NCBI RefSeq assembly: GCF_014645895.1
Contig: NZ_BMMP01000007.1
Location: 62,001-126,000 of the forward strand
Direction: 5' to 3'
Origin: Streptomyces daqingensis
Lineage (GTDB): Bacteria; Actinomycetota; Actinomycetes; Streptomycetales; Streptomycetaceae
DNA length: 64,000 nucleotides
Shown here: positions 60,001 to 64,000 of the stretch, piece after piece
Numbering within the stretch: the stretch's first letter is position 1
Layout: every line of letters begins with the position of its first letter
Program-made: the position numbers and the translations under genes
The notes under the pieces: generated by a model
The model's input: only the letters and a program-made list of their open reading frames with translations
The model's database searches: none
Told to the model about the DNA's origin: nothing

Positions 60001-60018
60001 TTCTACAGCGGTGTAGGT
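60001..60018. promoter_or_regulatory. BlaI-type operator before spo0M
   Basis: TTCTACAGCGGTGTAGGT keeps the TACA-N4-TGTA core with one arm mismatch. It lies about 170 bp before the spo0M ATG in the gap 59835-60181, which otherwise contains no gene. Confidence 0.55.
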
Positions 60019-60181
60019 TTCGGCACTATCATGCACTCTTCCCCGTGGGCGGAAACGCCACGAGGCGCCCTTCGACGCCGGTGACGGTCCGAACCCGGCC
60101 ATCGAACACAGGGGGCCCGTCTGGTAGCGGAAGGTCCTGCGAGACGACCAGGGCTTCCGGCCTATACAGCCTGCCCGTCGA

Positions 60182-60784
60182 TCAGGACGCCGAGATCCGG
60201 CCGCGCAGTACCTGGAACGCCTCGTCCACCAGCGTGGGCAGGTGGTCCTCGCCGTCGCCGTCCACCCAGTGCGTGAGGGCAGTGGTCAGGGCGGCCAGCG
60301 AAGCAGCAGCGAGTACCCGGGTGTGCAGCGTGACTTCACCACGCGCGCGGGCCGCGAGGGCTTGGGAGAACAGCTGCTCGGTGGCGTACTGGTTCTCCCA
60401 TGCGCGGGCCCGCAGGGCCGGCGTTCTCACGACGAGCCGGGTGCGGACGAGGAGCGCGTCCTTGTCGGTGTCGTAGATGGCGGCGAGACCTCGGGCGAGG
60501 GCCCGCTGCAGAGCGGTGAGCGGGTCCTCTTCCGGGGGGCGCTCCTCGATGAGCCGGACGATCAACGGGTCGTAGTCGTCCGACTCGACCACGGATTCCT
60601 TGGTGGGGAAGTGGCGGAAGAACGTCATGTGCGAGACGCCTGCGGCCGCCGCGATCTGCTCGACAGTGGTGTTCTCGTACCCCTGGCTCAGGAACAGCTT
60701 CAGGGCGTGCTCCTGAATACTGCGGCGGGTCTGGGCCTTCTTGCGTTCTCGCAGACCCCTCGGCGGTGTCGGGGACGGTGCCAT
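60182..60784 (-). CDS. TetR-family regulator of the flavin monooxygenase operon
   Basis: This is a 200-residue TetR protein with the HTH RRSIQEHALKLFLSQGYENTTVEQIAAAAGVSHMTFFRHFPTKESVV. ATG at 60784 has a nearby GGAGG; upstream codons in the frame are atypical. It lies 53 bases downstream of the monooxygenase gene on the same strand, so it is a co-transcribed repressor that would bind the nested repeats upstream. Confidence 0.87.
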   Translation of the reverse strand: MAPSPTPPRGLRERKKAQTRRSIQEHALKLFLSQGYENTTVEQIAAAAGVSHMTFFRHFPTKESVVESDDYDPLIVRLIEERPPEEDPLTALQRALARGLAAIYDTDKDALLVRTRLVVRTPALRARAWENQYATEQLFSQALAARARGEVTLHTRVLAAASLAALTTALTHWVDGDGEDHLPTLVDEAFQVLRGRISAS

Positions 60785-60837
60785 CTGGAGGTGCCTCCGA
60801 TAGGTGCGTGCCCGGCGGGCCGGGAACAGCGGGTGGA

Positions 60838-62352
60838 TCAGCCGTCGCCCGGGCCGAGAGCCCCCCTGAGCCACCGGTCCAGCGATGCCGCCGAAGTACC
60901 GCGCCAGGCGAGGTGCGCGTCCGGTCTGACCAGCAGGACCTCACGCCCCTCCCTGCTGCCGGGCCTCATCACGGTAACCCCGCCCGTACCGCCGAGCCTG
61001 CGGCGGGCCAGCTTCGCGCAGTCTCCATCGATGCGGGGCGTCAGAAGCACCCAGTGGGCGCCGAGTTCGCCGTGCAGACGAGTCACGCTCCCGTCCTCCC
61101 GGCGGCACTCCAGGTCCGGGACGCGGTCGCCGGGGCGCGGCCCGGGGGTCACCAGGGATCGTGGCGACCGTCCGGCCAAGGGCCCGTCGCGGTAACCGAT
61201 CTTCAGCTGGGAGGACTTCTCCCAGATCATGCGCTGTACATACGGCCGGTTCATCAACGGGACGAAGACGTGATCGCGTACGAGCCGTGCCACCGGCGAC
61301 CCGCCGACGACCATGCGCGTCATCGCGCTGGTGGACTCCAGGACTTCCTCCGCGATCGGGCGTCGCTCGCTCTCGTAGGTGTCGAGAAGCCCTTCGCCCG
61401 CTCTCCCCGCAGCGACCAGGGCCAGCTTCCACGCCAGGTTCTCCGCGTCCCCCAGACCGGTGTTCATCCCTTGCCCGCCGAAGGGGCTGTGGACGTGTGC
61501 GGCGTCCCCGGCCAGCAGGACCCGGTGACGGCGGTAGGCGGACGCCAGCCTGCGATGGATGCGGAACGTCGACGTCCACAGCGCTTCCCGGATCTCCACG
61601 GACGTCAGACCGGCGTGGTCCTGAACCAGACCGACGAGCAGGGCCAGGACCCTCTCGGCGTCCAGGTCGCCCCCTGTTCCGCCGGGTGCGGGCGCCATGA
61701 GCCGCCACACGTCCTCGCCGGGCAGCGGGAAGGCCCCGAGCATCCGGTCTCCGCGGAGCCAGACGGACACCGTCCCCGGGGGGAGGGGCAGAGCGACGCG
61801 CACGTCCGCGAGCAGGAAGCGCTCGATGACCGCCACACCGGGGAACTCGATTCCGGCAGCCTTGCGTACCCGGCTGTGCGCACCGTCGCATCCGACCACC
61901 CAGCCGGCCCGGATGCTCCCGCCGCCGGTCCGGACGGACACCCCCTCGCCGTCCTGGTCCAGGGAGAGGACTTCCCGTCCCCATTCGACTTCCACGCCGA
62001 GGCCGGCGAGCCTTCGGCGGAGACCGGCTTCCACCTGGGCCTGCGAAATGATCATCCCCGGCCTGGTGACGAGCTTGGTGTGCCGCCCGACGTCCAGCCG
62101 CGCCATCGGCTCGCCGTCCACGTGGGTCAGCACCTGCCGGACGTGGACCGATGCCTCCGGGAGATCCGAGAGAGCTCCGAGGCGGTCCAGCACTTCCGCT
62201 CCTCGTGGCTGCAGTCCCAGCGCCCGTGAGGTGCCCGCCGGTGCCTTCGCCTTGTCCACGACCCGCACCGGCACCCCGGCAACCCGCAGACCACAGGCGA
62301 GAGCGAGCCCGGTGGGCCCGGCTCCCACTACGACCACGGTGGAGAAGGTCAT
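60838..62352 (-). CDS. FAD-dependent aromatic hydroxylase/monooxygenase
   Basis: This is a 504-residue group A flavin monooxygenase. FAD motifs: VVVVGAGPTGLALACGLRVAGVPVRVVDK, GCDGAHSRVRKAAGI and LLAGDAAHVHSPFGGQGMNTGLGDAENLAWKL. A C-terminal thioredoxin-like domain (about 395-504) includes HGELGAHWVLLTPRIDG and EVLLVRPDAHLAWRG, as in PgaE/rifampicin monooxygenase-type enzymes. It may hydroxylate a phenolic antibiotic or metabolite and is probably induced by it. Confidence 0.92.
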   Translation of the reverse strand: MTFSTVVVVGAGPTGLALACGLRVAGVPVRVVDKAKAPAGTSRALGLQPRGAEVLDRLGALSDLPEASVHVRQVLTHVDGEPMARLDVGRHTKLVTRPGMIISQAQVEAGLRRRLAGLGVEVEWGREVLSLDQDGEGVSVRTGGGSIRAGWVVGCDGAHSRVRKAAGIEFPGVAVIERFLLADVRVALPLPPGTVSVWLRGDRMLGAFPLPGEDVWRLMAPAPGGTGGDLDAERVLALLVGLVQDHAGLTSVEIREALWTSTFRIHRRLASAYRRHRVLLAGDAAHVHSPFGGQGMNTGLGDAENLAWKLALVAAGRAGEGLLDTYESERRPIAEEVLESTSAMTRMVVGGSPVARLVRDHVFVPLMNRPYVQRMIWEKSSQLKIGYRDGPLAGRSPRSLVTPGPRPGDRVPDLECRREDGSVTRLHGELGAHWVLLTPRIDGDCAKLARRRLGGTGGVTVMRPGSREGREVLLVRPDAHLAWRGTSAASLDRWLRGALGPGDG

Positions 62353-62363
62353 GAGGTCTCCTT

Positions 62364-62400
62364 GGTGTTAGTGACTAACTCATGTTAGCCACTAACACCA
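62364..62400. promoter_or_regulatory. Nested TetR operator before the monooxygenase gene
   Basis: Outer arms TGGTGTTAGTG (62364-62374) and CACTAACACCA (62390-62400) are perfect. Within, GTTAGTGACTAAC (62367-62379) and GTTAGCCACTAAC (62384-62396) form two tandem palindromic sites, 4 bases apart. Confidence 0.7.
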
Positions 62401-62512
62401 ACCAGGAGCAATATGGCCTTCCGAACCGGGCCGCGGCCGGCAGATCCGTGTGAGGGGACCAGCGCGAGCCCCCGGAACAGCACCCGGAACAGCGGCCAGG
62501 CTCAGTACGGGC

Positions 62513-63250
62513 TCAGTACCCGAGGGCGCGCTCGATGTCCGCGGCGGCCGCGAGCACCCGCGGGATGAAGGCGCGCAGCTCGTCCTCCCCGACCAGCACG
62601 TTCGGCACGGCCAGGTCGATCGCGTAGTGGACGCGCCCGTCCGGCTGCTTGACCGGCGCCGCGACGGCGGAGACGACGGCTTCGTGCTCCCCCAGGTTGA
62701 GGGCATAGCCCTGCTGCCGGACGGTGTCCAGCTCGCGCAGGTAGTCCTCGGCGCTGGTGATGGTGCGGTCGGTGTTGACCGGGTAGTCGAGGCTCGCCGC
62801 GAGCGCGGACCGTTCCGCCTCCGGCAGGTAGGCGGCGACCGCCTTGCCCATGGCCGTGCAGTGCAGCGGCGCGGGCGTTCCGATCTGCGAGTACATCTGG
62901 ACGGGCGAACGTCCCGCGTACTTGTCCACGTAGATGACCGTGGGGTTCTCGAAATAGCCGAGGTGCACCGTCTGGCCGGTCTGCGCGTTCAGCCCGCGCA
63001 GCACGGGGGCGGCCATCTCGCGTACGTCCATCCCCGCCACTACGCGGTACGCGACCTGCAACAGCTGGCTCCCGACGTGGTACCTGCCCGTCTCGTCGCG
63101 CCTGGCGAAACCTTCGTCGGCCAGGAGCTGGAGCAGTCGCACGGCCGTGGAGAGGCTGACCCCGTGCGACTGCGCGACCCTGCTCGCCGTGGCCGGCTCC
63201 TCGGACAGTGCGGCGAGGACTCTCAGCCCGCGCCGGAGGCTCTCACTCAT
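62513..63250 (-). CDS. IclR-family transcriptional regulator
   Basis: This is a 245-residue regulator: N-terminal helix-turn-helix (LAALSEEPATASRVAQSHGVSLSTAVRLLQLLADEG) and the C-terminal ligand domain (YVDKYAGRSPVQMYSQIGTPAPLHCTAMGKAVAAYLP, EHEAVVSAVAAPV). ATG 63250 is chosen; a GTG/ATG further upstream (63304) adds 18 atypical residues. It is divergent from the threonine-synthase-like gene and probably controls it in response to a small acid. Confidence 0.9.
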   Translation of the reverse strand: MSESLRRGLRVLAALSEEPATASRVAQSHGVSLSTAVRLLQLLADEGFARRDETGRYHVGSQLLQVAYRVVAGMDVREMAAPVLRGLNAQTGQTVHLGYFENPTVIYVDKYAGRSPVQMYSQIGTPAPLHCTAMGKAVAAYLPEAERSALAASLDYPVNTDRTITSAEDYLRELDTVRQQGYALNLGEHEAVVSAVAAPVKQPDGRVHYAIDLAVPNVLVGEDELRAFIPRVLAAAADIERALGY

Positions 63251-63343
63251 ACGCCCGCACCCCTCACTTCTCCCGGGCAGCACGTACCGATCCCTTGACG
63301 GCACGGCCCCACCGAACTAGCTTCGCGTCACTATACGCAAGGG

Positions 63344-63362
63344 ACTTGCAAAATATGCAAGT
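63344..63362. promoter_or_regulatory. IclR-type operator
   Basis: ACTTGCA-AAATA-TGCAAGT is a perfect 7-5-7 inverted repeat in the divergent IclR/PLP-enzyme gap. A related half-site TACGCAAG lies just upstream (63334-63341). Confidence 0.6.
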
Positions 63363-63419
63363 GATCGTTGATTCGGTACCGCCCCTCAGCGAGTGCGTGA
63401 GACGGCGTGGAGGGATGAC

Positions 63420-64000
63420 GTGGCACAACCCGGCTCGTTCGCGGCTCTCGGTGAATGCACCATGTGCGCCCGCAAGCAGGACACGGCGTTCCCGGACTAC
63501 TGCGCGCACTGCGGCGGCTCGGTGGTGCTCCCTCCCACCGGGCCTGCCCTGCCGGACACCACGGATCTGCCGGGGATGTGGCGCTACACGGGCCGGTTGC
63601 CGGTCACACCCGACACCGCGTGGCTGAGCATGGGAGAAGGCGACAGCCCCGTCGTCCCTGCGGCCGGTACGGCGGACTGGTGCGGCGTCGAGCGACTGCA
63701 GTTCAAGCTCGACCATCTCAACCCGTCGGGCTCCTTCAAGGACCGGGCGACCGCTGTGGGAATGGCGCAGGCCGTGCGGCAGCGGGCCAGCGCCGTCGTC
63801 TGCGCCTCGAGTGGCAACGCGGCGGGTTCTACGGCCGCGTACGCGGCCAGGGCCGGTCTGCCGGCGGTGGTGCTGATGCCGGAGGCGGTGCCTCCGGGCA
63901 AGGCCGCTGTCGCCCGCGCGCACGGCGCGGCCGTGCTGCGGGTCCGCGGGGACTACAGCAACACCTTCCGCGCGGCGCGGGAACTGGCCGGCCGCTTCGG
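63420..64000 (+). CDS. Threonine-synthase-like PLP enzyme (5' end, runs off window)
   Basis: The frame begins at a GTG with GGAGGG five bases upstream and has no stop before the right edge (193 complete codons and two extra bases). An N-terminal zinc-ribbon-like part has paired Cys, CTMCARKQ and CAHCGG. The fold-type II PLP domain follows with LNPSGSFKDRATAV, in which the lysine would bind PLP, and CASSGNAAGSTAAYAARAG. It could be threonine synthase or a catabolic or biosynthetic relative. The IclR neighbour favours inducible use rather than housekeeping. Confidence 0.85.
   Translation, partial: MAQPGSFAALGECTMCARKQDTAFPDYCAHCGGSVVLPPTGPALPDTTDLPGMWRYTGRLPVTPDTAWLSMGEGDSPVVPAAGTADWCGVERLQFKLDHLNPSGSFKDRATAVGMAQAVRQRASAVVCASSGNAAGSTAAYAARAGLPAVVLMPEAVPPGKAAVARAHGAAVLRVRGDYSNTFRAARELAGRF

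Noticed and set aside
1..64000. tRNA or rRNA genes and CRISPR arrays
   Set aside because: No cloverleaf with CCA-end features, no rRNA core sequence and no regularly spaced direct repeats were seen on either strand. A covariance-model search would settle the tRNA question.

Overview
The window is chromosomal DNA from a high-GC actinomycete, most likely Streptomyces or a close relative. The evidence is strong G/C bias at third codon positions, frequent GTG starts, ATGA/GTGA gene overlaps, a mycothiol-type maleylpyruvate isomerase, a bacterial proteasome activator, two branched-chain 2-oxoacid dehydrogenase (bkd) operons and serine/threonine kinases of the actinobacterial type. I found about 60 protein genes. 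I saw no rRNA, tRNA, CRISPR array or intact insertion sequence.

Layout. 0-9 kb: the 3' end of metG, a broken VapC toxin gene, aspS, a PAS/GAF/SpoIIE phosphatase with its own ATPase domain, an SseB-like protein, an acyl-CoA dehydrogenase, an M18 aminopeptidase and a small membrane protein. 9-16 kb: a MITE-like element abutting an NHL-thioredoxin gene, a LURP-one protein, a DinB/mycothiol enzyme and a GntR-MFS pair. 16-25 kb: bkd operon 1, a DosR/DevR-like response regulator and two divergent membrane serine/threonine kinases. 25-34 kb: paaN with a divergent TetR (PaaR-like) regulator, an FAD-linked oxidase, an Lrp-type regulator (BkdR-like) and bkd operon 2. 34-43.8 kb: a MobA-like/DUF6457 fusion, moeA, a potassium channel, a quinone oxidoreductase, a secreted low-complexity protein, bpa, an rRNA/tRNA methyltransferase and an HTTM-DUF5819 pair. 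43.9-47.8 kb: paaABCDE. 48-55 kb: rhodanese, J-domain protein, HxlR regulator with azoreductase, TetR with P450, and an unusual HTH_38/MarR-like regulator with a second P450. 55-60 kb: a BlaI repressor and M56 protease next to TerD, GlsB/YeaQ, TatA, TerB and Spo0M stress proteins. 60-64 kb: a TetR/FAD-monooxygenase unit and an IclR regulator divergent from a threonine-synthase-like gene that runs off the end.

How the parts connect. Two shared operator families tie separate genes together. The motif ACCG-N2-CG-N2-CGGT lies before paaN/paaR and before paaA, and a one-base variant lies before bkd operon 2. This suggests one TetR regulator coordinates phenylacetyl-CoA breakdown with branched-chain acyl-CoA supply. 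The motif TCTACA-N4-TGTAGA occurs at blaI/terD and before terB, and a one-mismatch copy lies before spo0M. This suggests a BlaI/M56-controlled envelope and tellurite-type stress regulon in which the BlaR1-like partner lacks a beta-lactam sensor domain. That regulon is the best candidate here for an undescribed system.
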